Source: Vibrio rotiferianus CAIM 577 = LMG 21460 (lineage in GTDB: Bacteria; Pseudomonadota; Gammaproteobacteria; Enterobacterales; Vibrionaceae). From it: a stretch of 64,000 nt of DNA. This document shows, piece by piece, positions 1-10,144 of this stretch. The notes below the pieces were generated by a model that made no database searches, was not told the origin of the DNA, and saw only the letters and a program-made list of their open reading frames with translations. Location: the NCBI RefSeq assembly GCF_002741985.1, contig NZ_APHW01000022.1, forward strand, positions 1 through 64,000, written 5' to 3'. Each line of letters starts with the position of its first letter. The stretch's first letter is position 1. A program made the translations under genes and the position numbers.

Positions 1-660
1 CTTCGACAACTGGCTGCTCTGGTTGAGCTGCGACTTCCGGCTCCACTGGCTCTTCAGCCATTGATGCCATCGCATCTTCTTCACCAAACTCTGGTAGCTC
101 TAGCTCATCGAAGTCGAACTCTTCCGCTTCAGCAACTGGCTGCTCTGGTTGAGCTGCGACTTCCGGCTCTGCTGGCTCTTCAGCCATAGATGCCATCGCA
201 TCTTCTTCACCAAAGTCTGGTAGCTCTAGCTCATCGAAGTTGAACTCTTCCGCTTCAGCAACTGGCTGCTCTGGTTGAGCTGCGACTTCTGGCTCTGCTG
301 GCTCTTCAGCCATGGATGCCATCGCGTCTTCTTCACCAAACTCTGGCAACTCTAGCTCATCGAAGTTGAACTCTTCATCTTCAGCAACTGGCTGCTCTGG
401 TTGAGCTACGATTTCCGGCTCCGCTGGCTCTTCAGCCATTGATGCCATCGCATCTTCTTCACCAAACTCTGGCAACTCTAGCTCATCGAAGTTGAACTCT
501 TCATCTTCAACAACTGACTGCTCTGGTTGAGCTGCGACTTCCGGCTCTGCTAGCTCTTCAGCCATAGATGCCATCGCATCTTCTTCACCAAACTCAGGAA
601 GTTCTAGCTCATCAAAGTTGGACTCTTGCGCTTCAACAACTGGCTGCTCTGGTTGTGATG
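1..660 (-). repeat. 126-bp in-frame tandem repeat in hubP
   Basis: The motif AACTG(G/A)CTGCTCTGGTTG recurs at 8, 134, 260, 386, 512 and 638, an exact 126-bp period. Each unit encodes 42 residues rich in Glu and Asp. The copies are nearly identical at DNA level, and the array continues past the left window edge. The near identity suggests recent amplification or homogenisation. Confidence 0.95.
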
Positions 661-3205
661 ACTCTTCATCAAGTAACCAGTCTTCCTCTTGAGGAACGCC
701 AAACTCGTTCGGAGAAGTATTTGGTGTTGGTGTTACTTTTGGCTCTTCAAACTCAGGCTCAATAACCTCCTCTACCACTGGATCTGGTAGATCTGATGGC
801 TCTGACTCAAGAGCTGATTCAGCTTCAAAGGCAACCTCTGCACCTTCCAAAGGCTCATCTTGAGCTTCTGCTTCAGACAGCTCGTTAAGTAAAGCATCGC
901 CTTTAGGTGAAATCTCTTCCAAATCACCAACGAACTGATTCCGGTCAAAACTGCGCTCTTCCTCAGCTTGTACTGACTGCTCATCTTCAGCTTGAGAGCC
1001 TTCTACTTGCTGCTCAGAAACTAGCGCATCAATGTCAAAGTCAGTGTCTAAAGAAGAGGAGCTCTCTTCAACCGCTGGCGACTGCTCTGCTAGAAGTTCC
1101 TCAAAGCCAAGTGATGATAATAGTTCATCTTCATTGCTCTCTGTATCGTCTTGACCGATAAGTTCATCAAATGCATCTTTATCGGACTCGGAGTCCTCTT
1201 CAAGAAATTCATCAGCGTCCGAATCTAATAATTCATCGAGCAACTCTGTGCTATTTTCATCTAACTCCAATGCCTCTGAATCATTATCAAAACCTGACAG
1301 TTGCTCTAATTCATTTAGAGGATCGAAGTCTTCACTATCATCCTCATCTAAATCAATCAGTTCATCGAGTAGGTCTGTGCTACTTTCGTCAATGTGCTCT
1401 TCATCGTAGCCTGCAAGTTCTTCAAGCTCTTCAAGTGGGTCTAACTCTGACAGTGAACCGCCATCATCTTCTCCGAGCAACTCATCGAGTAAAGCAGATG
1501 CATCGCTGTCTTCACTCAAATCAAACTCATCGTTCGCTGTTGATTGAGCTTCTTCAACCTCTTCGGCTGGTTGCTCATACTGTGCTAATAGCTGATCGAT
1601 GTCATCATCAGATGCCATTCCAGCGCCAAACGCATTTTCGTTTACTTCACTTGGAGAACTGTCTTCAATCGGAGCATCATCTTCTTCTGCAAGTCCAGAG
1701 AACAAGTCATCGAGCATTGATTGATCTAATGCACCCGATTCAAGTTCTTCTGTTGGTTCATCAGCAGATAGTAGTTCTGAGAACTCATCTTCTGACATAG
1801 ACAAACCAGTATCTGCCGGCTCATCAGAGAGATCGAAAGCAGAGTCATCACCTGAAGCGGTATCATCTAAATCTAGTTCTGGTGATACTTCATCTAGTGC
1901 GCGTTCCATCTCTTCAAGACCTAACGCTTTCTCTTCACCATTAACGCTGATTCCATTAGCTGACGAATCAAAGTCATCTAAACCAACATCAAGGTCGCCA
2001 TCGTCACCAATACCAGCGAATGGATCTTCTCCATCTTCCCCTTCAAGATTGAAGTCAAGATCGTCATCATCCAAACTTGCAAAGACGTCGTCATCCTCTT
2101 GACCGCTGTCATCAGAGAACAGCTCGTCATGGTCACTATCATCACCAAAGAGATCATCATCTAGACTCAACTCTTCATCAAGCTCATCAATGGAGTCACC
2201 AATAGCGAGCGGTGCAGCTGCCATTTCAGGTGTAGGCGTTTCTGTTTCCGCGGCTTCTTCTTTCGCAGCTGAACGACGTCCCAACAGCATCACGATCAAT
2301 AAGGCAATCAATACACCTGGAATCAATGCAGCGAGACCAACTAACCAGCCATTGGACAAAATTTTATCCAATGTGCTCGGCTGCATTCTTTGTTGCTCAG
2401 CAACGCGTTGACGTTCTTCAGCTAATAATTTTTCAACTTCTGAGCGAATGCGCTCTTCGTCATTTAATTCAGTTTTTAAAGAATCTACTTCGGTTTGAAC
2501 TTCAGACAGCATCAACCTCAAATGGTGATTCTTTTCTTCGAGTGATTCCAACTCGCCTTGAGATACTTGTAGCTTTTCTTTTAATGCCGATACCTGTTGC
2601 TCTCCCTGAGGAGAAGTTTCCACTTTAGGAAGCGGTTTCTCTGTAATCTGAACTTCCTCAGGTTGAACCACATTTATCTTCGGTGTAGTAGTTTGAGGCT
2701 CAGGCTTTGCTTGGACTGGGCGTACAGGTTCAGGCTTAGGTTCAACAGGTTTTGGCTGTGTCGCTTGATTGAGTTTTGCCTGATGCGCCTTCATTACAGC
2801 CGCCGCTTGAGCGGTTGTAGCAATCCGAGTTTGCTCAAGAGATGGCACTCTTAAACGGCTACCAGGTTCCAAGAGATGGATATTCTGATTCTCAAACGCT
2901 TGAGGGTTGATACGATAAATGGCAAGTAGCGTTTGCTGAACAGAAACTGAGTTTGATGGCCTTAACTTAGTCGCGATAGACCATAACGTTTCATTTTGAC
3001 CGGTAGGGCCGTAAAAACGTGAAGGCTGTAAATTTTCTGGAGTCGCTGGAAGCGCTCTTTCTATCTGCTCTGCATAACTCGGAGCAGCTTGCACTTCACC
3101 AGAGGGGCCGACAAGTCGAATTGCTTCAGCCTGTACCACTGACGATGTCTGAGTCGCGCCCATCAGCATTAGTGCAGCTAATAGACGCTTATAGTTTTGA
3201 TGCAT
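1..3205 (-). CDS. fimV/hubP: FimV/HubP-type polar organiser (partial, runs off left edge)
   Basis: ATG at 3203-3205; the frame stays open to base 1, giving at least 1068 codons with the C-terminus outside the window. Residues 1 to about 26 form a signal peptide ending at VVQAEA. A LysM-like peptidoglycan-binding segment (about 65-118, containing NETLWSIATKL) follows, then a Pro/Lys-rich stretch, a coiled coil (about 205-280) and one membrane helix (about 287-308, GWLVGLAALIPGVLIALLIV). The long cytoplasmic part is very acidic and ends in 42-residue repeats containing FDELELPDFGEEDAMASMAEE. This architecture is that of FimV/HubP, which in Vibrio anchors ParA-type proteins for chromosome origin, chemotaxis array and flagellum at the pole. 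Its usual partners ParC and FlhG are encoded further right. Identity is firm; the C-terminal FimV domain cannot be seen. Confidence 0.93.
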   Translation of the reverse strand, partial: MHQNYKRLLAALMLMGATQTSSVVQAEAIRLVGPSGEVQAAPSYAEQIERALPATPENLQPSRFYGPTGQNETLWSIATKLRPSNSVSVQQTLLAIYRINPQAFENQNIHLLEPGSRLRVPSLEQTRIATTAQAAAVMKAHQAKLNQATQPKPVEPKPEPVRPVQAKPEPQTTTPKINVVQPEEVQITEKPLPKVETSPQGEQQVSALKEKLQVSQGELESLEEKNHHLRLMLSEVQTEVDSLKTELNDEERIRSEVEKLLAEERQRVAEQQRMQPSTLDKILSNGWLVGLAALIPGVLIALLIVMLLGRRSAAKEEAAETETPTPEMAAAPLAIGDSIDELDEELSLDDDLFGDDSDHDELFSDDSGQEDDDVFASLDDDDLDFNLEGEDGEDPFAGIGDDGDLDVGLDDFDSSANGISVNGEEKALGLEEMERALDEVSPELDLDDTASGDDSAFDLSDEPADTGLSMSEDEFSELLSADEPTEELESGALDQSMLDDLFSGLAEEDDAPIEDSSPSEVNENAFGAGMASDDDIDQLLAQYEQPAEEVEEAQSTANDEFDLSEDSDASALLDELLGEDDGGSLSELDPLEELEELAGYDEEHIDESSTDLLDELIDLDEDDSEDFDPLNELEQLSGFDNDSEALELDENSTELLDELLDSDADEFLEEDSESDKDAFDELIGQDDTESNEDELLSSLGFEELLAEQSPAVEESSSSLDTDFDIDALVSEQQVEGSQAEDEQSVQAEEERSFDRNQFVGDLEEISPKGDALLNELSEAEAQDEPLEGAEVAFEAESALESEPSDLPDPVVEEVIEPEFEEPKVTPTPNTSPNEFGVPQEEDWLLDEESSQPEQPVVEAQESNFDELELPEFGEEDAMASMAEELAEPEVAAQPEQSVVEDEEFNFDELELPEFGEEDAMASMAEEPAEPEIVAQPEQPVAEDEEFNFDELELPEFGEEDAMASMAEEPAEPEVAAQPEQPVAEAEEFNFDELELPDFGEEDAMASMAEEPAEPEVAAQPEQPVAEAEEFDFDELELPEFGEEDAMASMAEEPVEPEVAAQPEQPVVE

Positions 3206-3361
3206 AAAAAGCTCAGTCTGTGTGCTAAAAATAATTTAAATGGTGATCGGTTAAATATATCGGATATAGCGAGCAAAACTATAGGTTTGAGGATAAAAAA
3301 TGTGGGGCTCGCGAAATATTCGTACTAATCTCACACAATTTTTTTCAGATAGAACAAAAAA

Positions 3362-3380
3362 GCCTCGCACTGAGCGAGGC
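3362..3380 (-). terminator. Intrinsic terminator of the pdxB-asd operon
   Basis: A 7-bp stem GCCTCGC/GCGAGGC has a 5-nt loop. On the minus strand it is followed by a run of T (A-rich on plus at 3355-3361). It lies 35 bp beyond the asd stop. Confidence 0.85.
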
Positions 3381-3414
3381 TTTAAGATCCTTAATCAAAG
3401 TGACCAAGTACCAA

Positions 3415-4428
3415 TTAATAGTAGTCGCGGATTAGAACTTCTGCGATTTGAACCGCGTTAGTTGCTGCTCCTTTACGAACGTTATCCGCAACGACCCACA
3501 AGTTTACGCCGCTGTGGTGGCTGATATCGTTACGGATTCGACCAACCATAACATGGTCTTTACCGCCCGCATCGCGAACTTGTGTTGGGAAATCTTCACC
3601 GTGGAATACTTCAATACCATCCGTTTGCTCAAGAAGGTTGATAACTTCTTGCGCATCAATTGGAGAACGAGTTTCAACGTGAAGCGCTTCTGCATGACCG
3701 TAGAACACTGGTACTCGAACACACGTTGGATTTACTGTGATCGATGAATCGTTGAAGATTTTTTGCGTCTCCCACACCATTTTCATTTCTTCTTTGGTGT
3801 AGCCGTTTTCCATCATCTGGTCGATTTGCGGAATACAGTTAAACGCGATCTGCTGAGAGAATTGCTTCTTGTCAGCTGGTAGACCGTTTAGCAGTTTCGC
3901 TGTTTGACCTGCAAGCTCATCAATACCTGACTTACCTGCACCAGATACAGACTGGTAAGTCGATACGTTGATGCGCTCGATACCAACTGCATCGTGAATT
4001 GGCTTCAGCGCCACCAGCATTTGAATGGTTGAACAATTCGGGTTCGCGATGATGTTGCGGTTACGGAACTCTGCAATCGCTTCTGGGTTTACTTCTGGAA
4101 CAACAAGAGGAATGTCGTATTCGTAGCGGAAGTGTGACGTGTTGTCGATTACGATAACACCTTCGTCAGCTGCAATTGGTGCCCATTTAGCAGATAGTTC
4201 ACCGCCAGCAGAGAACAACGCAATGTGCGCTTGAGACCAATCAAACTCTTCTACGTTTTGAACACGTACCGTTTTACCATTGAAGCGGTAAGTCTTACCT
4301 TCACTGCGCTCACTCGCGAGTAGGAAGATTTCGCCTACTGGGAATTTGCGCTCTTGAAGCACTTCCAAAATTGTTTCACCGACCGCACCGGTCGCACCTA
4401 ATACGGCAACATTGTATTGCTGGCTCAT
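3415..4428 (-). CDS. asd2: Aspartate-semialdehyde dehydrogenase, second paralogue type
   Basis: 337 residues. It converts aspartyl phosphate to aspartate semialdehyde in the lysine, threonine, methionine and diaminopimelate pathway. The NADP-binding motif GATGAVGE lies at 11-18 and the active-site cysteine at C132 in NPNCSTIQ, so this copy looks catalytic. Length and position beside pdxB match the Usg-like / Asd2 family; vibrios commonly have another asd elsewhere (from family knowledge). It overlaps pdxB by 4 bp (ATGA), so the two are translationally coupled. The enzyme family is firm; which paralogue serves biosynthesis is inferred. Confidence 0.93.
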   Translation of the reverse strand: MSQQYNVAVLGATGAVGETILEVLQERKFPVGEIFLLASERSEGKTYRFNGKTVRVQNVEEFDWSQAHIALFSAGGELSAKWAPIAADEGVIVIDNTSHFRYEYDIPLVVPEVNPEAIAEFRNRNIIANPNCSTIQMLVALKPIHDAVGIERINVSTYQSVSGAGKSGIDELAGQTAKLLNGLPADKKQFSQQIAFNCIPQIDQMMENGYTKEEMKMVWETQKIFNDSSITVNPTCVRVPVFYGHAEALHVETRSPIDAQEVINLLEQTDGIEVFHGEDFPTQVRDAGGKDHVMVGRIRNDISHHSGVNLWVVADNVRKGAATNAVQIAEVLIRDYY

Positions 4429-5558
4429 TGACTTACCTCAACCTGAAAACCTAGTTCTGCTAATGGTGCAAGATTACATGTTTCATTACCCATTAGCGTG
4501 ACAGCGCTGTACTCGCGGCGATCCCAGTAGTTCTTACGCATCAGGTCAAAAGAGCCTGGCTTACTGATTTCGCGGCGGAAAAGAGCGTCATCTTTACGCA
4601 CATCATAGATTAACTGCGTGATGTTGTGCAGCGTCGCTTCATCCCATGCTCTGTCCAATACCATAGTCGGAACAGGCGCGGTTGGCAGTAAATCGCTGGC
4701 ATGCGCACGTAATTCGTTATTTAAGAACTCACAGTAGCTGTTGAAAATCATCGTCGTACCGCGAGCTTTCCCTTCCAGACCATAGCCTGCAACGTGAGGG
4801 GTTGCGAATGCTAGCAGAGGCAGAAGCTCCATATCAACCTCTGGTTCAAATTCAAACACGTCGAGTGCCGCTGTAAAGCCGTCGTTTTTCAGTAAACGTT
4901 GCTTAAGCGCTTGGTTGTCCACGACTGGACCGCGTGCCGCATTGATAAGAATTTGATCGCTACGAAGACCATTTAGCACCTTCTCATCAATCAGATGATG
5001 CGTTGGGTATGGGCCATCTTTGGTGATTGGCGTGTGCAGCGTAATGATGTCAGAACGTTCGATCAACTCGGCTAGCGGAGTGAAGATGCGAGAATCACCC
5101 TCTTCTTGTTTGAACGGGTCATTAATAAGCACATTAATGCCCATGCCCTTCAAACATTTTTCAAGATAGCTACCGACTTGCCCCGCGCCAATGATGCCAA
5201 CGGTTTTATCGAAAACCGAGAATCCTTGCTGCTGTGCTAACACCATCATGGCACTGAACACGTACTCAGCAACACCAACTTTGTTACAACCTGGTGCTGC
5301 GGTGAAGAAAATACCTTTCTCTTGCAATAGTGCTTGGTCTACATGATCCATGCCTGCCGTTGCTGTACCAACGAACTTCAGCTTGTTTGCTTTGCTGATC
5401 AGCTCTGCGTTTACTTTGGTGACCGAGCGAATCATTAGCGCATCTACATCCACTAAATCATCGGCTGTCAGTGTACGACCGGGTTTTAGAATCACTTCTC
5501 CGAGTTGGCTGAATAGCTCTTCAGCGTACGGCATATTTTCATCAACAATAATTTTCAT
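4425..5558 (-). CDS. pdxB: Erythronate-4-phosphate dehydrogenase
   Basis: 377 residues from the start [12 protein letters not shown], the conserved family N-terminus; an upstream in-frame ATG at 5576 would add six residues. PdxB oxidises 4-phosphoerythronate to the 2-oxo acid in the DXP-dependent pyridoxal phosphate pathway. The D-2-hydroxyacid dehydrogenase fold is visible: Rossmann motif [24 protein letters not shown] with the substrate-binding Arg, and the catalytic His in [10 protein letters not shown]. The C-terminal PdxB dimerisation region follows. It forms a two-gene operon with asd2. Confidence 0.95.
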   Translation of the reverse strand: MKIIVDENMPYAEELFSQLGEVILKPGRTLTADDLVDVDALMIRSVTKVNAELISKANKLKFVGTATAGMDHVDQALLQEKGIFFTAAPGCNKVGVAEYVFSAMMVLAQQQGFSVFDKTVGIIGAGQVGSYLEKCLKGMGINVLINDPFKQEEGDSRIFTPLAELIERSDIITLHTPITKDGPYPTHHLIDEKVLNGLRSDQILINAARGPVVDNQALKQRLLKNDGFTAALDVFEFEPEVDMELLPLLAFATPHVAGYGLEGKARGTTMIFNSYCEFLNNELRAHASDLLPTAPVPTMVLDRAWDEATLHNITQLIYDVRKDDALFRREISKPGSFDLMRKNYWDRREYSAVTLMGNETCNLAPLAELGFQVEVSQ

Positions 5559-5691
5559 AGCGCCAGCGTTTAACATCCATTTGTATGAGTTCGTTTATTC
5601 GCAAGATGCGAAGCTAAAGCGATTGTGCCCTTTTCTTGAAAAATCTCAACAACTATACCCAAGTGACTTTCAAAAGCAGGTTTCAGAAAAG

Positions 5692-5800
5692 AAAAAGCCC
5701 GGCTAAATTAGCCGGGCAAAGTTCCAGAACAAAAGGATCCTATCCCGCTCTCCTTGGGATAAAGTCTGCGTCTGTTCGATCAGTTGACCTGATCAAGCTC
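5692..5800 (-). ncRNA. farS: Probable FarS sRNA from the fabB 3' UTR
   Basis: fabB stops at 5876 but its terminator lies 160-180 bp further on. This long 3' UTR holds a hairpin at 5778-5794 (GATCAG/CTGATC), a hairpin at 5741-5761 (TATCCC/GGGATA, loop AAGGAGAGC on the minus strand) and a strong terminator at 5697-5717 followed by T5. In V. cholerae the Hfq-dependent sRNA FarS is cut from the fabB 3' UTR by RNase E and represses fadE mRNAs. Position and structure fit that; the 5' end given here is approximate and sequence homology was not tested. Confidence 0.6.
5697..5717 (-). terminator. Intrinsic terminator of fabB / FarS
   Basis: An 8-bp stem GCCCGGCT/AGCCGGGC with loop AATTT is followed on the minus strand by TTTTT. 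It would form the 3' end and Hfq-binding U-tail of the FarS candidate. The rest of 5559-5696 holds only the pdxB upstream region and a half-copy of a short repeat end at 5654-5665. Confidence 0.92.
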
Positions 5801-5875
5801 TGGAAACTGGTTTGTTGGTCGGTTCACTCCACGAAGAGAATCACAGCCCAACAAATTCAGTTAGCTTTGGGTCGC

Positions 5876-7087
5876 TTATGCTTGGTACTTTTTGATTACC
5901 AATGTCGCGTTTGTACCACCAAAACCAAAGCTGTTTGACATAACTGTCGTTAGCTCAGCGTCACGAGCTTCCGTTACAATGTCTAGACCTTGTGCTGCTT
6001 CATCCAAGTTAGAGATGTTCACACTTGGAGCAATGAAGCCATTGTCTAGCATTAGAGTTGAATAAATTGCTTCGTGAACGCCAGCAGCACCTAGTGCGTG
6101 ACCTGTCATCGCTTTCGTTGCAGAGATAGCAGGGCTGTTGTCACCAAATAGCTCTTGGATAGCACCTAGCTCTTTCACGTCACCAACTGGAGTCGATGTA
6201 CCGTGCGTATTGATGTAGTCGATAGCATCAACATCTTGCATTGCCATCTTCATACAGCGAACCGCACCTTCACCTGATGGTGCTACCATGTCGTAACCAT
6301 CAGAAGTCGCACCGTAACCTACGATCTCACCGTAAATTTTCGCACCACGAGCTAGAGCGTGCTCAAGTTCTTCGATAACCAGCATGCCGCCGCCGCCAGA
6401 GATAACGAAACCATCACGGTCTGCATCGTAAGTACGAGATGCTTTATCTGGAGTCTCGTTGTACTTAGTAGATAGTGCGCCCATCGCGTCAAACATCATA
6501 GTTTGAGACCAATCTAGCTCTTCACCACCACCAGCGAATACGATGTCTTGCTTGCCAAGTTGGATAAGCTCCATCGCGTGACCGATACAGTGTGCAGATG
6601 TTGCACAAGCTGAGCTCATTGAGTAGTTCACACCACGAATCTTAAATGGTGTTGCAAGACACGCAGATACTGTTGAAGACATAGTACGCGGCACCATGTA
6701 AGGACCTACGCGTTTTACGCCTTTCGCACGCATTGTGTCTGTCGCAACTGTTTGGTTGAATGCAGAAGCACCACCAGAACCAGCAACGATACCTGTACGA
6801 TCGTTTGAAACTTGTTCTTCAGATAGACCAGCGTCTTCAATTGCTTGCTGCATGGATAGGTATGCATAAGCAGCCGCATCACCCATAAAGCGCATCTGCT
6901 TACGATCAATGTGCTCTGCTGGGTTGATTTTCAGATCACCCCAAACCTGCGAGCGCAGACCGTTTTCTTTAAACTGCTCAGACGCAGTGATGCCAGATTT
7001 GCCCGCTTTAAGAGACGCTAGAACTTCTTCGACGTTGTTACCGATACTTGAAACAATACCCATACCGGTGATTACGACTCGTTTCAT
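5876..7087 (-). CDS. fabB: Beta-ketoacyl-ACP synthase I
   Basis: 403 residues from [16 protein letters not shown], the family start; the longer frame from 7108 adds seven unlikely residues. FabB elongates acyl-ACP and is needed for unsaturated fatty acids. The thiolase-fold triad is intact: C161 ([10 protein letters not shown]), H295 (NTHGTSTP) and H330 ([12 protein letters not shown]). Sequence around the active site matches FabB better than FabF. It is divergent from mnmC with a 128-bp shared promoter region, as in E. coli. Its long 3' UTR probably carries FarS. Confidence 0.97.
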   Translation of the reverse strand: MKRVVITGMGIVSSIGNNVEEVLASLKAGKSGITASEQFKENGLRSQVWGDLKINPAEHIDRKQMRFMGDAAAYAYLSMQQAIEDAGLSEEQVSNDRTGIVAGSGGASAFNQTVATDTMRAKGVKRVGPYMVPRTMSSTVSACLATPFKIRGVNYSMSSACATSAHCIGHAMELIQLGKQDIVFAGGGEELDWSQTMMFDAMGALSTKYNETPDKASRTYDADRDGFVISGGGGMLVIEELEHALARGAKIYGEIVGYGATSDGYDMVAPSGEGAVRCMKMAMQDVDAIDYINTHGTSTPVGDVKELGAIQELFGDNSPAISATKAMTGHALGAAGVHEAIYSTLMLDNGFIAPSVNISNLDEAAQGLDIVTEARDAELTTVMSNSFGFGGTNATLVIKKYQA

Positions 7088-7162
7088 TATGACATTCCTA
7101 TAATTCAAAAATCAGCTAGATAATAACTAAGATAGTCAACAAAAGTGGTCAGCTTTCCCATA

Positions 7163-7183
7163 AATTCGTACAATCGACGAATT
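7163..7183. promoter_or_regulatory. Inverted repeat in the fabB-mnmC intergenic region
   Basis: AATTCGT and ACGAATT are separated by 7 bp (ACAATCG), a perfect dyad between the divergent fabB and mnmC starts. A FadR-like half-site (AGTGGTCAGCTTT) lies nearby at about 7145-7157. fabB is activated by FadR and repressed by FabR in enterobacteria; which protein binds here is not determined by the sequence. Confidence 0.35.
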
Positions 7184-7215
7184 CTAACCGCGCCAAATCA
7201 CATATTTGCACCATT

Positions 7216-9234
7216 ATGACTTCAATTAAAAATGCAGAACTTGGTTGGAACGAAGCTGGGACACCAGTTTCTGACCAATTTGATGATGTCTATTTCTCCA
7301 ACGTAAACGGTCTTGAAGAGACGCGCTACGTGTTCCTCAAACAAAATCATCTACCAGAAAGATGGCAGGAATTTGACCAAAGACGTTTTGTTATTGGTGA
7401 AACCGGATTTGGCACAGGGTTGAACTTCTTAGCTGTGTGGCAATGGTTTACCGAATTTCGTCGCGAATATCCAGAGGCAGCGCTAAAAGAATTGCATTTT
7501 GTCAGCTTTGAGAAGTACCCACTGAGCAAGTCGGACTTAGAAAAAGCGCATCAATCATGGCCAGAATTGGCAGAGTTTGCCGAAAAACTGCAACAGCACT
7601 ATCCTGCCGCAGTGCCTGAGTGTCATCGCATTGTTTTAGAAGACGGCGCTATCACACTCGATCTTTGGTTTGGCGATATCAAAGACTGCATGCCGCTTGT
7701 TCCTTATGCTGAGCAAGGCTTGATTGATGCTTGGTTCTTAGATGGTTTTGCACCAAGCAAAAACCCAGAAATGTGGAACCAAAACCTATTCAACGGCATG
7801 GCAAAATTGGCGAAACAGGATTGCACGGTCGCAACCTTTACGGCAGCGGGCTTAGTGCGTCGAGGCTTAAACGAAGCGGGCTTTGCAATGAAGAAAGTCA
7901 AAGGCTTTGGCACCAAACGTGAAATGATCGCCGGTTCGATGGAACAACGTGAAAGGCATTCAAACCACTTACCTTGGTTCAACCGCACTGCGTCAAGTAA
8001 TCACGATTCCATTGCGATAATAGGTGGCGGTATTGCAAGTGCGGCTCTGGCAAAAACGCTGGTTCGCCGCGGTCAAAATGTCACACTCTACTGCAAAGAT
8101 GCTCAACCTGCTGAAGGAGCATCAGGAAACCGCCAAGGTGCTGTGTACCCATTATTAAATGGTCCCCACAAAGGCGTTTCTCGTGTGTTTGCTCCGGGCT
8201 TTTTGTTTGCCCGTCAGTTTGTTGACCAAGCAGCGCAAGATATCCAATTTGATCACGATTGGTGTGGCATCACGCAACTCATGTGGGATAACAAATCTGC
8301 AGACAAGTTGGAAAAAATGCTTGCTGGTAATTTCACGCCAGAGTTGATTCACAAACTATCTGCTGAAGAGACGGCTGAAAAAATTGGCTTGCCGATCGAT
8401 ATGGCATCGGTTCATTACCCTCTTGGCGGTTGGTTATGTCCTGCTGAACTAACTCGTGGTTTGATTTCTCGGCTAGAAAAAACAGAGCTTTTTGAAGCGA
8501 AGTTCGAGCATCAAGTAAAATCACTAGATTGGGATGACGCGCGTCAGCTTTGGACATTGAAAGCGAACGGTCAAAGCTTTGAGCACTCCACTGTAGTGGT
8601 TGCTAATGGCAGTGAGTTCCAAACACTAAGCCAAACCGCTGATCTACCAATGGGTCAGGTAAAAGGTCAAGTTAGCCACGCACCAGCGACAGAAACCTTG
8701 TCCAAGCTAAAAACGGTACTGTGTTACGACGGTTACATGACACCTGTTAACCCAAATAATCAGCACCTATGTATCGGTGCAAGCTACGACCGTAGCCACC
8801 TCGATTACGAGTTTGACGAGGAAGCACAAAAAGACAACGCCGAGAAGTTGGTGAAGTGTTTGCCAAACCAAGCTTGGACGAAAGAAGTGGATACCTCTGG
8901 TAATTTATCACGCCAAGGCATTCGCTGCGTTAGCCGTGATCACCTGCCGTTTGTAGGTAACGTAGGCGACTTTGAAATCATCAAAACGCAATATGCGGAT
9001 CTACAAAATCAACAAGAACAAGACATCGAAGCGATTCACCAGTTCCCTAACCTATTCTGTTTCCTAGGGTTAGGTTCTCGCGGTTTGAGCTCAGCGCCCC
9101 TAATGGCAGAAGTGTTGGCATCACAAATCTGTGGTGACCCGTTACCACTGCCTGTTGATGTACTGACTGAGCTGCACCCAAGCCGTATGTGGGTTAGAAG
9201 ACTGCGTAAAGGTAAGGCGATTACTGAGTTGTAA
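7216..9234 (+). CDS. mnmC: Bifunctional tRNA mnm5U34 methyltransferase / FAD oxidoreductase
   Basis: 672 residues. MnmC finishes the wobble-uridine modification mnm5(s2)U34. The C-terminal FAD domain removes the carboxymethyl group, and the N-terminal SAM domain methylates the resulting amine. Seen here: the methyltransferase motif [14 protein letters not shown] (about 55-68) with [15 protein letters not shown], then the FAD-binding motif [20 protein letters not shown] (about 267-286) and the DAAO-like C-terminus ending ITEL. Both domains are full length. Orientation and neighbour (fabB) match E. coli. Confidence 0.97.
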   Translation: MTSIKNAELGWNEAGTPVSDQFDDVYFSNVNGLEETRYVFLKQNHLPERWQEFDQRRFVIGETGFGTGLNFLAVWQWFTEFRREYPEAALKELHFVSFEKYPLSKSDLEKAHQSWPELAEFAEKLQQHYPAAVPECHRIVLEDGAITLDLWFGDIKDCMPLVPYAEQGLIDAWFLDGFAPSKNPEMWNQNLFNGMAKLAKQDCTVATFTAAGLVRRGLNEAGFAMKKVKGFGTKREMIAGSMEQRERHSNHLPWFNRTASSNHDSIAIIGGGIASAALAKTLVRRGQNVTLYCKDAQPAEGASGNRQGAVYPLLNGPHKGVSRVFAPGFLFARQFVDQAAQDIQFDHDWCGITQLMWDNKSADKLEKMLAGNFTPELIHKLSAEETAEKIGLPIDMASVHYPLGGWLCPAELTRGLISRLEKTELFEAKFEHQVKSLDWDDARQLWTLKANGQSFEHSTVVVANGSEFQTLSQTADLPMGQVKGQVSHAPATETLSKLKTVLCYDGYMTPVNPNNQHLCIGASYDRSHLDYEFDEEAQKDNAEKLVKCLPNQAWTKEVDTSGNLSRQGIRCVSRDHLPFVGNVGDFEIIKTQYADLQNQQEQDIEAIHQFPNLFCFLGLGSRGLSSAPLMAEVLASQICGDPLPLPVDVLTELHPSRMWVRRLRKGKAITEL

Positions 9235-9254
9235 CGCGTTTCGAGTGCGTAAAG

Positions 9255-9452
9255 ACCCCCTCCTAGCCTCCCCTTAAAAAGGGGAGGAACAAGTTCTTAG
9301 CCCCACATTCGTCCTACCCCTTTCCAAGGGGGAGTTAGAGGGGGTAGCTCTGAGAACAAACAACCACTTCTCGCCTCATTTTGAACAAGTGAAGAACAAG
9401 TTCTTAGCTCCGCATTCGTCCTCCCCCTTTCTAAGGGGGAGTTAGAGGGGGT
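9255..9452. repeat. Pair of palindrome-rich intergenic repeats
   Basis: A 59-bp unit starting GAACAAGTTCTTAG and ending in GGGGGAGTTAGAGGGGGT occurs at 9287-9345 and again at 9394-9452 (offset 107 bp) with few differences. A partial, inverted-looking copy (ACCCCCTCCTAGCCTCCCC) lies at about 9255-9273. C-rich and G-rich arms can pair within each unit. It fills the gap between mnmC and the convergent FMN reductase. It looks like a dispersed non-coding repeat; a copy count over the genome would confirm that. Confidence 0.8.
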
Positions 9453-9461
9453 TACCAGTTT

Positions 9462-9986
9462 TTAGTTCAATGCTGCCACAGCCGCTTTCACTTGCTCGGC
9501 AACTTCCGCATTACGGAACTGACCTGTTTCCAAATCAAAGTTATCGTAGAAGCTTGGAACAGATTGTGATGCTTTCACTTCAGCACCGAAGTAAGGAGCA
9601 GAACCTGTTGCCGCAGCCAAAACCGTTTGTGCACCACCAGGACCTGGTGACGTCGCTAGGTACACCGCAGGTTTATTTTGGAATACGTTGCGCTCGATAC
9701 GTGTCGCCCAATCGAATAGATTTTTGTAAGCCGCTGGGTAAGAACCATTGTGCTCAGCAAAAGAAACCACCAACGCATCAGCCGCAGCGATGTCTGCAAG
9801 GAACGCCTTTGCACCTTCCGCTTGCCCAATTTCTTTCTCTTTGTCTTCACTGAACAGAGGAACATCGTAGCTATTGAGGTCTAACACTTGCACATCTGCA
9901 CCTTCAACAAGGTTGGCAGCGTAAGTCGCAAGGGTTTTATTGATAGAGGTGGAGCTAGTAGAAGCGCCGAATGCGATAATTTTCAT
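9462..9986 (-). CDS. NADPH-dependent FMN reductase family protein
   Basis: 174 residues from MKIIAFGAS, preceded by AGGA; an in-frame ATG at 10019 would add 11. A flavodoxin-like fold is suggested by the N-terminal FMN phosphate loop (FGASTSSTSINKTLA) and the family motif FAEHNGSYPAAYKNLFDW near residues 76-93, which contacts the isoalloxazine ring. Members reduce FMN, quinones or azo compounds with NAD(P)H, and the physiological substrate cannot be told from sequence. It is a single gene, convergent with mnmC. Confidence 0.85.
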   Translation of the reverse strand: MKIIAFGASTSSTSINKTLATYAANLVEGADVQVLDLNSYDVPLFSEDKEKEIGQAEGAKAFLADIAAADALVVSFAEHNGSYPAAYKNLFDWATRIERNVFQNKPAVYLATSPGPGGAQTVLAAATGSAPYFGAEVKASQSVPSFYDNFDLETGQFRNAEVAEQVKAAVAALN

Positions 9987-10144
9987 GGTTGTAATCCTTT
10001 GGTCACGTTTTGTACTCACTAGAGTAAAAGGTGAGCCTAGGTGCTACAACCACAAAAATTTTAAGGAGAGATTCGAAAATTTCGAAGGAGTTTATATCAA
10101 CTCTTTTTAGTTTTGACTAGAAGCTTAGAGCAACTAACCGAGCC

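Noticed and set aside
1-660. Regular repeats suggesting a CRISPR array
   Set aside because: The 126-bp units are coding throughout, lack spacers of unrelated sequence and keep the HubP frame.
568-1800. Plus-strand ORFs inside hubP
   Set aside because: They are antisense shadows of the acidic repeat gene; composition (Leu/His/Gln-rich) is an artefact and no ribosome sites are present.
3415-4428. Treating the Asd-like gene as a non-catalytic Usg relic
   Set aside because: The active-site Cys in NPNCSTIQ is present, so a working dehydrogenase is more likely.
5350-5938. Overlapping plus-strand ORFs across pdxB and the fabB 3' UTR
   Set aside because: No similarity, no ribosome site; they run through a terminator hairpin and antisense to conserved genes.
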